A stretch of 64,000 nt of DNA from Oreocharis arfaki (lineage: Eukaryota > Chordata > Aves > Passeriformes > Paramythiidae), in contig VZRR01006570.1 in NCBI GenBank assembly GCA_013398015.1, positions 544,493 to 608,492 of the forward strand, written 5' to 3'. The notes beneath the pieces are model-generated. The model saw only the letters and a program-made list of their open reading frames with translations. It had not been told where the DNA came from and did not search any database. Shown here piece by piece: positions 24,201 to 33,272 of this stretch (its first letter is position 1; every line of letters begins with the position of its first letter). The translations under genes were made by a program, and so were the position numbers.

Positions 24201-27200
24201 TTCCACTCTCAGCGTTTGAGGTGAAGGTGCCAAACAGGAACGTCCCAGGTTTCTCTCTCCTTGTGTTTATTGTGGTTCTGTTTGAAAGATGGTTGGAGGA
24301 GCAGCATTTTTTGGTGTGTTACTGGTATTGGTGGAGTTCCTGGGAGTGTGGTCAGGGCCCAGGATCCAGTGGATGCTGTGCAGGCACAGGGGAAGCTGTT
24401 TGTTGTCTCAGCAGCACTGGCAGGAGACTGCTCTGTTCTGCAAGAGGAAGAAAATGTCTCTCTGTGGCTGCAATTCATCAAAGTCTGGCCACAATCCAAA
24501 AAGTGACTCTGAAAATAGTGCTTCTTTAACTTATTTTATCCCTTGTGCGTGTGCAGGTCGTGTCTGTTCAGTTTGTTGGAGCAAACAGGATTTCATTTCT
24601 GTTTTATCTGTAGAGGAAACTTCTGGATTTCATTCTAGACTCAGCCTGATCCTGCCCTTTCTTCTCTTCTATTTTTGTCTGTTCACTTAACCTGTGGCCT
24701 TTCCAGGGCAGAGACTGTGCTTTGCTTAATTCTTCAACTGGCCACGTCCTGCCCAAAGTGCTGAAATAAATCACATCTGCAGGGACACGGCAGGAACAGC
24801 TCAGGGGATGTTGTGCTTGCAGCAGGCGTGGCTGTGACTGAGGGATGTGATGGCAGAGTGGCCTTTCCCCACCACGCAGAGCCCAGCCAGGTTCCTGTCA
24901 CTGCGTGAGGCAGAAAATGCAAATATTGATTTGTCTGGCGAGGGATTTCAGCGAGGCCAGGGATCCCGGGGTGTCTGCAGTGCTTTGCTTTTCCTGGAGC
25001 TCTCACCGAGGAGTTCCAGAGCAGCTGGAGGCCATTGTTTACACGGGCTGAGATTTGTGATAAGGAGCACATAACCCAACCCTGCCAGAGGCAAGAGCAG
25101 AGAGGGGCCCCACAGCCAGGAGCTGCTGCCCTGGGAGGCTCTGAGCAGCAGCTTCCAGGTGAGCTCCTGGTGGCCAATCCTGCGTTTTGATGATTTTATA
25201 ATGGGGAAATCTGAGCTGAGGCCTGGGTTGGGATTTTCCTCACTGAAAGGTTTGTGTGCTGGCTTAAAGAGCTGCTGAAGCTGAGGCCATTTGTCCTTTC
25301 CAGCCATTTCTCCTTTTCAGCCACTTGTCCTTTCCAGTCTTAAATAGATTTTTAAATCTCATGTAGAGGACAGGCTGGAGCAAGCAGTCATCCTGCTTGA
25401 ACTGCTGTAACTTATTGGGGTTAAAAGGTTTTGCTTCACTTTTTTTTGAGTCCCTATCACTGGGATTTCATCCCTTCTTTGCTTCTGAAGCTGTCCCTGA
25501 CTAAGGCTATTGAGCTATTTGGGAAGCATTCATTTTGCTTTAGTAGCATCTTCATTTTCCATGGAGTTGGAACAATAAAGAGGACTTGTGGTTTTGGTAT
25601 TTTTAAACCCTTAGATGTGTGTGTTTGGGTCTGTGTGAGGCATGAGTAAGAATCTATTCAGAACTGGAGTTTATTGCTACGTGGATGTCATTGTCATATG
25701 AATAATATTAAGGGAGTTCCACAATAAACTGTATTTACAAAGCAGAACTTATTTCTCTGTGCCATATTAAATGCTCTTTTTCAAGCAGATATCACAGTAA
25801 TTAATACAACCTGCTAGTTTTGACCCAAAAAAAAGTTAAATTAGGCCAAACTTCTGCATATGTTGGAGTATTTTTTTTTTCTCTGCTTGCCATTAGGAAA
25901 TGGTTTTATGGACCACTTACTGAGGCAGGGGGTTCTGTTTGGTTGCAGCTGGAAGGACCTCGTTAGCAAGGTGAACGCCCAGATGGATGAAGAACAAGCC
26001 CACGGGTACCCCAAGAACCTTCAGTTTGCCCCCAAGGCCGGGCAGGAGGTGCAGAGGGGCAGCCCCCAGCCCCCCAGCCCGAGGAGAGGGGCAGAGCAGG
26101 GGGCAGAGAAGGAGAGGGCGGATGAGGAGGAGCTGGAAATGGGTATGGAAATGGTTTCCTTTATGGCATTTCTCTGCACACACAGAGGGCATTGGCTGCC
26201 CCAAGAAGGTCGAGACAAACCACCAGACTGGTGGCAGTGGCTTTAAGGAGACACCACTGACTGTCCCTGTCTCTGTCCCTGTCTCTGTCCCTGTCCCTGT
26301 GCCTGTCCCTTGCAGATGCAGGAGTGATCGACAGGGAGGAGAACGTGCACTCACAGAAAGAGGCCGTGGTCCAGGAGCCCATGGTGAGTAACCACAGCAT
26401 CATAAAGCCACTCACTGGGGTGGGAGGGACCTTAAAGATCATCTCATCCCACCCCCTACCATGGGCAGGGACACCTTCCACTATGCCAGGTTGCTCCAAG
26501 CCCCTGGCTGTGAAAAGTGCTGCTGCCCTGTTTCATCTGGCTCAGAATAAGAATCCAATAAGTCAGTAATTACCCAGGAGTTTCTATAATGTGCAACTCC
26601 AGACTCCCTGGATCTGGAGGGATTCAGAGGGATAACAAAGACTGGTTTGGGGTTTTTTTAACAAACACTAACAGGCTTGGGAAGGTGCAACCCAGTGCTC
26701 CTGCTCTGTGGGGAAGGCATCGTTCTGCCTCCCGAGGGAATGTCCTGCCAGGTGTTTGTTTTCTTATCCAGATGCCAGATGATGCTGCAGATCCTGCCCA
26801 GGACCCCAATAACCAAGGTGAGGATGAGTTTGAGGAGGCTGAGCTGGAGAGACCTGACTTTGAGGAGAAGGTGGGAGGCTCAGAGAAGTTCAAGGAGCCC
26901 AGCGTGAAAGAAGAGTCCAAGGAGAAGCCACCAAAGGTGACTGACTGGGGACAAGCAGCAGGGCCAGGGAGGGATCCCCAGCTGTGGGTGGGTGGGCAGA
27001 GAGCTTAAGGACTGAAAGGGAAACATCATATTCCTGGATGGATCCATAACCCCACTGCGAGGATGTGGCGGGCATGAGAAAGTTCTTTGGCAGGTTGGTC
27101 AAAACCAACCTAATTTTTCTTCCACTGGTTGTAATGGAGCTTGAAATTTACATTCCATAGCACTTTTTGGTTCTTTGTTTTCATTCTGCTTGTGTTTCTT

Positions 27201-29410
27201 AGCAGTACAATCAGCTGTGCAAGGCCAGCTCTGGGGCAGAGTGGAGCAGAACAAGCAAAGGTGCCAGAGTTTAGGAAATGATCTTTCAGCCAAGTGCCAG
27301 AGCTTATTCCAGCCTCATCCTCTCTGCTTGTTGAAGCCCCTCCTGTCATTTGCAACACCTTTATGGCTGGAGAGATGTGGAATAGGGAATGGCTCCCTCC
27401 CAGCTGCCCCTGCAGAGGGGCTGGGACTCTTCATGCCCTTGGGACCAGAACCAGAGACAACAATCTCAGTCTGTGCTCGGGTTCTGGTCAGTGCAGCCCT
27501 GTCCAAGGCTGCTGGCAGCAGTGACAACATGTGAGAGCTCTGCCTCCTTGTTTGCCTCCTTGCAGATGGAATCCATTTATTTCACAAAGTGTTTCTTGCT
27601 GCCTGAAGCCAAACTCTGCATCAGGGAAATGTTCATTTGTTTTGACAAGCAGCTGAACGTTGCTTGTTTTAAAAAAGGAGTGTTTTATCTGTCAGGCTCT
27701 AAAATCATGATTAATAGTGGGATTAAGAAAGAAAAAAAGAAATCCAGGCCAATGAAATCAAATAAGAGTGAGATGCTGGCACCAGCAGAGCAACACCTCC
27801 TTGAGATTGGTGAAGATGTGGAAAGAATCAGTGACATAAATACCTGGCTCTCAGATCTGGCTGTGCTGTGCTCCCTAAAGCTCAACCCTAAATAACTCAA
27901 CGTTTCCCTGAGTCCTGGGGCTTGAGGAAACAGCCCTGGGGCCCTCCTGCTGCAGGAGAGACCTCCTTCTCTAAGTGGAAGGAGCTGCCAGCAGGTGGGA
28001 GAAGAGACTGGGTGGAAAAATTAAATGGAGTTGGGGTTGCCTGATTGTCCCTCTGCTCCCCCTGATCCCCAGTGCAGCCCCGACCTCCACACCTGGGGCT
28101 CTGATCCAGGGAGTGGGAGCAGGCTGGGGCGCTCTCAACCGTGCCTGGCTGTGTTTTTCAGGATGCTGGCAGACCTGCCAAGCCCAGGGAAGACCCACTG
28201 GATGACTACCAAGAAGATCAGGAGCAGGAAATTGTACGACACCAAGGTTCTTCCTCTTTCCCTCTCTGGTGTGGCATCACCTGGGTGTGTTGGCAGCCAG
28301 GAGCTGGGGAGGACTCAGCTTTTAGGGACTCCAGGTCTGCCTCTGCCTGCTCAGTGAGGTCTCCAGAGCAAACCTGGAGCCCACTGCTCACTTTTCCAGG
28401 TGTTCAGAGCACCCTTTGTGCTCTTTGTCCCCTCCTCCTTTCTGTCTGCATCCACCTGCAGCAGCTGAGCTGTGGGATGCTTCCCAAGCAGCAGCTGGGA
28501 GGAATCTCAGGAGGAATCACAGCAGGAATCACAGCAGGAATCACAGGCTGTGCCAGTGCAGCAAGGCCAGATCAATGCTTCTTCAAGCACGGGCTAGAGA
28601 GGATCACCCTGGTGCCTTCTGGCTCACAGAGATAGAAATGAATCCTCTTCCAGCCTCAGTCATTCTCTCCTTGCCCTTTGTGAGGGGCTCCTGAGGGTTT
28701 TTTCTGCAGTTTCCCCAGGATTGCTGAGGAGCTGAGGGTTTGGGCTGCCTGCTGGGAGTTAAGGGAGTGGGGAAATAAGGGGTGGGCAGAGCAGAGTTGG
28801 TGTCAGGTCTCCTTTCCCTGTGTGAATCCAGGCCTCACATAGGTGTCTGCACTGGATGGTTGGAGCTAAAATCATCCATGGAGGCTGTGCTGGCTGCTGC
28901 ACGGTGTGGGTGAAGTTTGTGACACAGTTTTAAATGTGGTGGATGTAGGATATCAGCTCCTCATATCAGCTCCTCATATCTGCTCCTCATCTCAGCTCCT
29001 CATATCTGCTCCTCGTGCAGCAGAGGCAACAGGCTGAGGTGTCAAAGTTGCATTGTCCTGCCAGGATATTAAATGTGCTTAAAACACCCTGGCTGATCAT
29101 GGCAACACCTCTGTGTCCTGCCAGTGACACCTGAAGGTCCCTGGCAGAGGTGGATTCTTCCCTGTGTTCCCGGGTTTCCAAAGCTGGGCTGTTTTGGTGG
29201 GACAGCTGTGCTTGGGAGCAGCGTGGTGTGCTGTCACTGAGGGTCTCCCTTTCCAGGCCTGGCTGATTTTTCCTTCCTGGCTGTTCCCTGTGCCCCCAGG
29301 AGGACCATGGAGGTGAGGTGGATGACAACGATGACCTGGAGCTTGTCCAAGAGCGGAGGGACCGTGCGGGAATGCAGGGAGCTGGCGGCAAGAAGGATGA
29401 CTACTTCTGA
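9060..29410 (+). CDS. GOLIM4L: GOLIM4 (GPP130)-like Golgi integral membrane protein, 14 coding exons
   Basis: Likely a cis-Golgi type II membrane protein of the GOLIM4/GPP130 family, which cycles between Golgi and endosomes. My model joins 14 exons in consistent phase to 592 residues; mammalian GOLIM4 is about 696. Residues 1-11 are a short basic cytosolic tail (MGTGMCSRRQK) and 12-34 a signal-anchor membrane segment. Residues 35-220 are a lumenal coiled coil with family blocks such as VVYEHRSRLE, DFLVYKLEAQEALNK and LRKAHQ. Residues 221-340 are Gly/Pro/Gln-rich and unlike GOLIM4. Residues 440-592 are acidic and contain DPNNQGEDEFEEAE, a near-exact GOLIM4 signature. The start at 9060 has a strong context (GCCATGG). 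The gene symbol is descriptive: location beside FNDC10 and SSU72 marks it as a paralogue, not orthologue, of human 3q26 GOLIM4. The proximal exons are very secure; the splice sites of exons 7, 9, 10 and 13 are less so. Confidence 0.9.
9247..13358 (+). other. Intron 1 of the GOLIM4-like gene
   Basis: A 4.1-kb intron, GC-rich at its start and otherwise ordinary. It contains a CR1-like fragment at 11591-11700 and a short imperfect duplication near 12960-13060 (two copies of an about 33-bp segment ending TCTCTCCTGCA). No additional exon with family similarity was seen. Confidence 0.7.
11591..11700 (-). mobile_element. CR1-like LINE fragment, minus orientation
   Basis: Contains ACAGAATCAGAGAGTTTTGG, then GAGCTGGAAGGGACCCACTG and ATCACAGTCCAACTCCTGGC. 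This matches the reverse complement of an older avian CR1 subfamily 3' end. The boundaries are approximate. Confidence 0.65.
13359..13433 (+). CDS. GOLIM4L: GOLIM4-like exon 2 (residues 63-87)
   Basis: Acceptor CTCCACAG| and donor GGAAG|GTGAGT. Encodes coiled-coil residues VVYEHRSRLERSLQKERG onward, a nearly invariant GOLIM4 block. Phase 1 on both sides. Confidence 0.95.
14573..14622 (+). CDS. GOLIM4L: GOLIM4-like exon 3 (residues 88-104)
   Basis: A 50-bp exon between TTTCTAG| and |GTAGGT. Encodes DFLVYKLEAQEALNKEK, closely matching GOLIM4. Ends in phase 0. Confidence 0.95.
15975..16078. repeat. 13-bp tandem repeat, 8 copies
   Basis: GGTTCTTTGAGAA repeats with starts at 15975, 15988, 16001, 16014, 16027, 16040, 16053 and 16066. 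Units vary only at GAG versus GGG and one GAGGA. The array is in intron 3, about 160 bp upstream of the 54-bp exon 4. Confidence 0.95.
16237..16290 (+). CDS. GOLIM4L: GOLIM4-like exon 4 (residues 105-122)
   Basis: A 54-bp exon after CTCCCCAG| and before |GTAAGG. Encodes QDSMNRYGALSSQHKILK, aligned with the GOLIM4 coiled coil. Phase 0 at both ends, so skipping would keep the frame. Confidence 0.95.
16612..16693. repeat. 10-bp AT-rich tandem repeat (GCATTTTATA)n
   Basis: About eight copies, the first few degenerate (GAATTTTACA, GCGTTTTATA), the last ones identical GCATTTTATA. In intron 4. No coding potential. Confidence 0.9.
16700..20056 (+). other. Rest of intron 4 of the GOLIM4-like gene
   Basis: A 3.4-kb intronic stretch with no recognisable exon. 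The long frames near 19050-19900 occur on both strands at once and carry no domain. The sequence becomes pyrimidine-rich just before the exon 5 acceptor. Confidence 0.65.
20057..20207 (+). CDS. GOLIM4L: GOLIM4-like exon 5 (residues 123-172)
   Basis: Acceptor CTCCCCAG| and donor CAGG|GTGAGG. Encodes a Gln/Leu/Lys-rich coiled coil from NQHDDVKKQLLDL to QLQQEKDSEVTNLQ, collinear with GOLIM4. Ends in phase 1. Confidence 0.95.
20208..21702 (+). other. Intron 5 of the GOLIM4-like gene
   Basis: Ordinary intronic sequence of 1.5 kb. I found no repeat family, RNA gene or extra exon in it. Confidence 0.65.
21703..21785 (+). CDS. GOLIM4L: GOLIM4-like exon 6 (residues 173-200)
   Basis: Acceptor TCCTGCAG| and donor CCCAG|GTAACC. 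Encodes DTVLKLREESKLLRKAHQ and the following ten residues, matching the GOLIM4 LREE-LRKAHQ-HTQL region. Ends in phase 0. Confidence 0.93.
21786..22931 (+). other. Intron 6 of the GOLIM4-like gene
   Basis: In GOLIM4 roughly 30 coiled-coil residues lie between the parts encoded by flanking exons 6 and 7. I read all frames here and found no exon for them. The segment appears genuinely absent or is too diverged to see. Confidence 0.6.
22932..23081 (+). CDS. GOLIM4L: GOLIM4-like exon 7 (residues 201-250)
   Basis: Acceptor CCCTTCAG|. Starts AQMEEFRQLKEALQKMPGLR, matching the end of the GOLIM4 coiled coil, then runs into a seven-glycine tract and a Gln/Pro/Ser-rich linker. The donor CAGAAG|GTGTGG is atypical but gives phase 0, which fits exon 8. 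Confidence 0.85.
23203..23463 (+). CDS. GOLIM4L: GOLIM4-like exon 8 (residues 251-337)
   Basis: Acceptor CCTTCCTTGCAG| and donor CCC|GTAGGT. Codes 87 residues rich in Pro, Gln, Ala and Gly with no secondary-structure signature and little similarity to GOLIM4. The frame is open and phase-compatible with both neighbours. Confidence 0.85.
24024..24181 (+). CDS. GOLIM4L: GOLIM4-like exon 9 (about residues 338-390)
   Basis: Clear acceptor CTCTGCAG|. Begins DVKMVMRIQVRSHEES. Two donors compete: CAG|GTGCAA after 24167 (phase 0) and AAAG|GTTGGT after 24181 (phase 2). I chose the second because it matches the phase of the best exon 10 acceptor, but both are weak. Confidence 0.7.
24182..25948 (+). other. 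Intron 9 of the GOLIM4-like gene
   Basis: A 1.8-kb intron that is AT-rich in its last third (25400-25900). No repeat family or extra exon recognised. Confidence 0.6.
25949..26142 (+). CDS. GOLIM4L: GOLIM4-like exon 10 (about residues 390-454)
   Basis: The acceptor TTGGTTGCAG| has the best pyrimidine tract; a start after CCCAG at 25982 would also keep frame. Encodes a polar segment ending in the acidic EEELEM. Donor ATGG|GTATGG, phase 1. Confidence 0.75.
26263..26310. repeat. Pyrimidine-rich (GTCCCT/GTCTCT)n simple repeat before exon 11
   Basis: A run of six-base units GTCCCT and GTCTCT ends six bases before the exon 11 acceptor and forms its polypyrimidine tract. Interspersed G residues break the tract. 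Confidence 0.85.
26316..26383 (+). CDS. GOLIM4L: GOLIM4-like exon 11 (residues 455-477)
   Basis: Acceptor CCTTGCAG| and donor CCCATG|GTGAGT. Completes an Asp codon and encodes AGVIDREENVHSQKEAVVQ plus EPM. Ends in phase 0. Confidence 0.85.
26396..26512 (-). mobile_element. CR1 LINE 3'-end fragment, minus orientation
   Basis: Contains GGGAGGGACCTTAAAGATCA, then CACCCCCTACCATGGGCAGG and ACACCTTCCACTATGCCAGG, the reverse complement of the CR1 3' region. It begins only 13 bp after the exon 11 donor. Boundaries are approximate. Confidence 0.85.
26772..26936 (+). CDS. GOLIM4L: GOLIM4-like exon 12 (residues 478-532)
   Basis: Acceptor CTTATCCAG| and donor CCAAAG|GTGACT. Holds the most diagnostic distal motif, DPNNQGEDEFEEAE, present almost unchanged in GOLIM4, then an acidic and lysine-rich tail segment. 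Phase 0 at both ends. Confidence 0.93.
26937..28161 (+). other. Intron 12 of the GOLIM4-like gene
   Basis: Includes the first copy of a 191-bp duplicated segment (27114-27304). A frame at 27389-27895 is open for 168 codons but has no recognisable similarity. Confidence 0.65.
27114..27304. repeat. 191-bp duplicated segment, copy 1 (intron 12)
   Basis: Matches 30795-30985 base for base at a constant offset of 3681 with one difference (G at 27280, T at 30961). It starts in a T-run before CTTCCACTGG and ends at GCCAGAGCT. The flanking sequence is unrelated. It resembles no repeat family known to me. Confidence 0.95.
28162..28233 (+). CDS. GOLIM4L: GOLIM4-like exon 13 (residues 533-556)
   Basis: Acceptor GTTTTTCAG|. 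Encodes an acidic segment, DAGRPAKPREDPLDDYQEDQ plus EQEI. The donor ATT|GTACGA is poor but is the one that leaves phase 0, as exon 14 requires. Confidence 0.75.
28234..29299 (+). other. Intron 13 of the GOLIM4-like gene, with two short tandem arrays
   Basis: Contains a 12-bp array of GGAATCACAGCA near 28500-28548. It also contains a 13-bp array of ATCAGCTCCTCAT and ATCTGCTCCTCAT at about 28949-29014. No extra exon recognised. Confidence 0.75.
29300..29410 (+). CDS. GOLIM4L: GOLIM4-like exon 14 (residues 557-592, stop)
   Basis: Acceptor TGCCCCCAG|. Encodes EDHGGEVDDNDDLELVQERR and a C-terminus ending KKDDYF, then TGA at 29408. The acidic character continues that of exons 12-13; the last residues differ from human GOLIM4. 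Confidence 0.85.
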   Translation, partial: EDHGGEVDDNDDLELVQERRDRAGMQGAGGKKDDYF

Positions 29411-30794
29411 AAGCTGCTGAAGGAAAACGGGAGACTGCAGGAAGGAGGGGATGGGAACTCCTCCTGGGAACTGGCTGCTGTATGAAACACTGCCCAGAAC
29501 AAAGGCAGGAGGAGGTAACTCTCTGCAGGCCCTTGCAGGGGGTTTGCAGAGCAGAATTCCATCTCGGTGTGGGGCCGCCGCTGCCTCCCGGGGAGATTGG
29601 GAGTGCTCTCAGACTGGGAATGATCTTATCCTGCTGCTTTTCTTAGAAGCACTTTTTGATTTACTGTGTTCTCCACCCTCTTGTTTTTCACATCCCCTTT
29701 CAAAGCTGGAGAGGGGTTTTTTTGTGGGTTTTGGGGGGTGTTTTTTACCCCCCTGGGCAGCGGAGGGGGGCCTGAGCTGGTCCCTGGACTCACTCGACTG
29801 ATCTCTAATACAAAGGAATCTGTCTTCATAAATTATTTTGCTCTGTAGTGTTTCTTTACACACCCTTTGCTCCCCTCTGAGTAGGGTGGGGAGGGAATCA
29901 GAGGAAATTTCCTGCTCTTTGTCTGGAGCTGTGCAAGAGCACCGACCATGGCCAGCAGTGTGTGTGTGTGGATGTGAACACCTGGACCCCCTTCCTGGTG
30001 CCTGGATCTTTCAGCCAAGTGCCGTAGATCCTTGTAGAGCTCTCCTTTCCTTGGCTTGGAGCTGTGACAGTCCTGCTGGGCCCAGAGTGTCCCCATGGAA
30101 TGCTGTGCATCTTCCCTGATGTCCCGGGCCCCTGGAGGTGAGGGCTGGCCTGACCTAAGGCTGGCTCTGCCTGGTGGGGACAGGGACAGCCACACCAAAA
30201 AAAGGGAAAAAAGGAGTATTTGCAGCCCAGCGAATGCAGTTCCAACCTGTTTGGCTTATTTCCAGCCTGCCAGCATTGGACAGGGAGCTAAGACAAATTT
30301 TGCTTCTTCTAGACAGGTTTTAATCAGCAAGTTGGGTATTTCTTGTGTTGATGCAGTAGGTTGAAACCTGGGATACTTTACTTGGCCTCCAAAAGACATC
30401 TTACCAGACCTCAGGGAGAAAGAAGGAGCAGTCAGGTGGAATTTAAAATGAAAGGAAGATGGGCTTAATCATGATATCTCAAAGTCCAGGACCTGTTCTA
30501 AGTGATAAGAACAGAGCAGAGCTGTCACACTCCCTGCCCTGTGCCACACCCCCGTGTCTGAGCTGTCTCCTTGGAAATCCCAGACTCTGGGACCTCACTC
30601 ATCAAACGCAGCTTTGTGGCTGAACGTCATCACCTGGTAAAAAAATCAGAGGATCTTTGTTCTCTATTTGAATTAGTTGAGCTCTTTTTAATCCCTTGTT
30701 TGTGGCATATTTTGCAAGCACTTTCAGACACTCGGGAAAACAATATTTATTTCCCAATAAGCTCAGCCTTTTTCATTCTGACAGCATTGATTAG

Positions 30795-30985
30795 TTTTTC
30801 TTCCACTGGTTGTAATGGAGCTTGAAATTTACATTCCATAGCACTTTTTGGTTCTTTGTTTTCATTCTGCTTGTGTTTCTTAGCAGTACAATCAGCTGTG
30901 CAAGGCCAGCTCTGGGGCAGAGTGGAGCAGAACAAGCAAAGGTGCCAGAGTTTAGGAAATTATCTTTCAGCCAAGTGCCAGAGCT
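30795..30985. repeat. 191-bp duplicated segment, copy 2
   Basis: The partner of 27114-27304, in direct orientation, 1.4 kb past the GOLIM4-like stop codon. A 19-base piece of the same unit, GATCTTTCAGCCAAGTGCC, also occurs at 30005-30023. Confidence 0.95.
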
Positions 30986-31856
30986 GCTCATGGAGCCCAG
31001 CAAGGAGCTCCCTACAAAACTCTGGTGGGGTTCAAGATATCCAGAATGCCCTGAGATGGTTCATGCTGCGTTAGTGCTTTCTCCTGCCAGCCCTGCTGTG
31101 TGAGGCGAGGCTGCTCCTCTATAAATAGCACACTCACAGCACAGCAGCTGGGGCTGCACTCAGAGCATCCTCATCAAAACTGCCTCCCCTTCCCAGCCAG
31201 GCTGGTGAGATGCTGTTGTTTCCCAGGATGCAGCAGCATCCCTGCCCACACAGGCCATGCCCCAGTGCCAGAGCTCCGTGCCCAGGCTGCCCCAGCTGTG
31301 TTCAGCACAGCTCTCCCTGCCTGCCCCTCTCATTCACTGCTCTCCCTTAGCCTGGCACTGCCAGAGTGAGGAGGTTCAGCCCTCGCTGAGAGTGAATCAA
31401 GCACTGGAAATAGAAGCTGGGTGGGGGTGAGGCTGCTCCTGACTGATTCAGGCTGCAGGATAATCTAAATCAGGAGGCAGATTCTCTGTGTTTGCATGTC
31501 TAGGGTGAGTAATCCTCAAAGTTATGACTTGGAGGGAACTGTAGCAACTCAGGCCTGAATGCAAAGCCTGGAGGATGCTTTAGGAACCATATGTCATACG
31601 CTGCCCTTAGCTGAGAGCAAGCATCTCTGCCCTGGGGATTGTCTGCCCTGGCCATATCTGAGACTAAAATTAGCAGAGTGTTGCATAAATTGTGAGCTGT
31701 AGGTTGTCAGGGCTTCATTGCCTGGCCCACAGCGAGTCACCCCCACTTTAATACTCGTTCACTGTTTCCTCTAAGAAGAGACAACAAACCCAGTGGAGGA
31801 GAACCAGGAAAGCCAAAACCCCGTGGTGCTGGGTCTGGAGGCCTGTAAAGCAATCT

Positions 31857-31907
31857 GGGATGCTGCTGGGTTTGGGATGCTGCTGGGTTTGGGATGCTGC
31901 TGGGGGT
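31857..31907. repeat. 17-bp tandem triplicate
   Basis: GGGATGCTGCTGGGTTT starts at 31857, 31874 and 31891; the third copy is one or two bases altered at its end. Confidence 0.9.
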
Positions 31908-33134
31908 TCAATGCTTAGAGCACATCACAAGGTTTGGCCTGAGCAGCAGAATGTTGAAGCGATGACATGGAAAGGCCAGGCTGAGTTTTACTGCAGACTG
32001 AGGCACAGAACAAGGTCTCAGGAAACTGATGGATTGCTAAGAGAGCAAGCAATGAGACAAAAGGATTCCCATGAAGCCAGCAGAGGCAGGCTGACCAAGC
32101 CAAAGCATGTGGACTTGCTCGGCTCTGGCATAAATAATTGGGTTTTTGCTCAGAGGCACAGTGCAAGGCCAAAAGTGCAGGAGAAGGTGGAGTTAACCTG
32201 TAATGTTATGAATTTTTTGATGGGTTCAGGGCCTTCACTGCTGTGCCAACTGTTTTCCTTCCCTGCACCACACTGCAGACCCTTGGATCTCCCACCAGAG
32301 CTCAGAGTGAGTTGTTAATCACAAGCAACCACAGAGGCTGCTGCCAGGTCTCTTGCCTGGACATGGAAACGATGACAGCTCTGGAGTACAATCTGCTCTT
32401 CGTCACTGTCAGAAGGACACAAAGTTTGAAGGAGGAAGAACTTGCTTGGTTTGGCTCCAGCCACATCCTGAACACGCTCACATTTCTCAGGAAGGGCTTT
32501 CAGATCTCCAGTTTTGCATCCTGGCTGGAATTCCACACGTAAATTTGCCAGGAAGTGCCTTCAGCAGCACAGCACCTCTTCCTGCTCCAGTAACCGAGTG
32601 TTTCCCAAGCCATAACTCCACCTTCAGCTTCCTTTTCTACGCTGATCCTATTTTTGTGTTGATTCCCATTGGTCCCTCTTGGTATCAAGAGATTTCTGGC
32701 AACTTTCCATAGGCTAGCAGACACCCCCATTAAATCTGCTTAAAAACCAGACGTGGAAATAACTTGCAATACTTGATATTGTTAAATTAAAGATTTCCTT
32801 AGGAACCAGACACTTGAGAAATCCAGCAGGAAAAGGTGTCCTGATGTCAGACCGTTCACGTTCAATGCAGCAGAAAGCAAAATTATTTAAACAAATTCCA
32901 CACTGCTGCAAATGACACTTTGTGTATATGCAAGCACCACCTTCCAGGCATGATTTGGGTTTGATTTTGTTTAGGCTGTGCAATAAAAATAGGCCTCGGG
33001 ATCTTATTTTTGTTATATTTTCGACTTACATAAGACAATTCACATTTTGTTTTTAAAGAAAACATACACAGTAACCTGCAGATCCTGTGTTTCCAAATAG
33101 GTAACTCAGTGAAGAACTACAGCAGTGTGTTTGG

Positions 33135-33272
33135 GCACATTTCTGAGGGTTTAACGAAGAAATATGTTAATTATTCTATTCTACAAGCTAAATACAGACA
33201 AATGCTTATGTTTTGCTATAAAATCTGGAAGACAACTCTATGTAAAGCCTGATCAAAACAAACAAAAAGAAA
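33135..33272. repeat. Diverged direct duplication, copy 1
   Basis: Aligns with 33914-34055 at an offset near 779. Shared words in the same order include GCACATTTCTG, ACAAATGCTTATGTT, TGCTATAAAA, TATGTAAA and GATCAAAA. Substitutions and small indels show it is an old duplication or two members of an undescribed repeat. Confidence 0.8.

Larger units (their letters stand above)
29411..33134 (+). other. 3' UTR of the GOLIM4-like gene and intergenic DNA
   Basis: The 3' UTR must start at 29411, but I see no canonical AATAAA in the next several hundred bases; AATACA near 29808 is a possible variant signal. Beyond this I see only the second 191-bp repeat copy and a 17-bp triplicate at 31857-31907. 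No gene recognised. Confidence 0.5.

Noticed and set aside
27389..27895. 168-codon frame in intron 12
   Set aside because: No similarity, no exon-like borders, and a lysine-rich end arising from an A-rich stretch.
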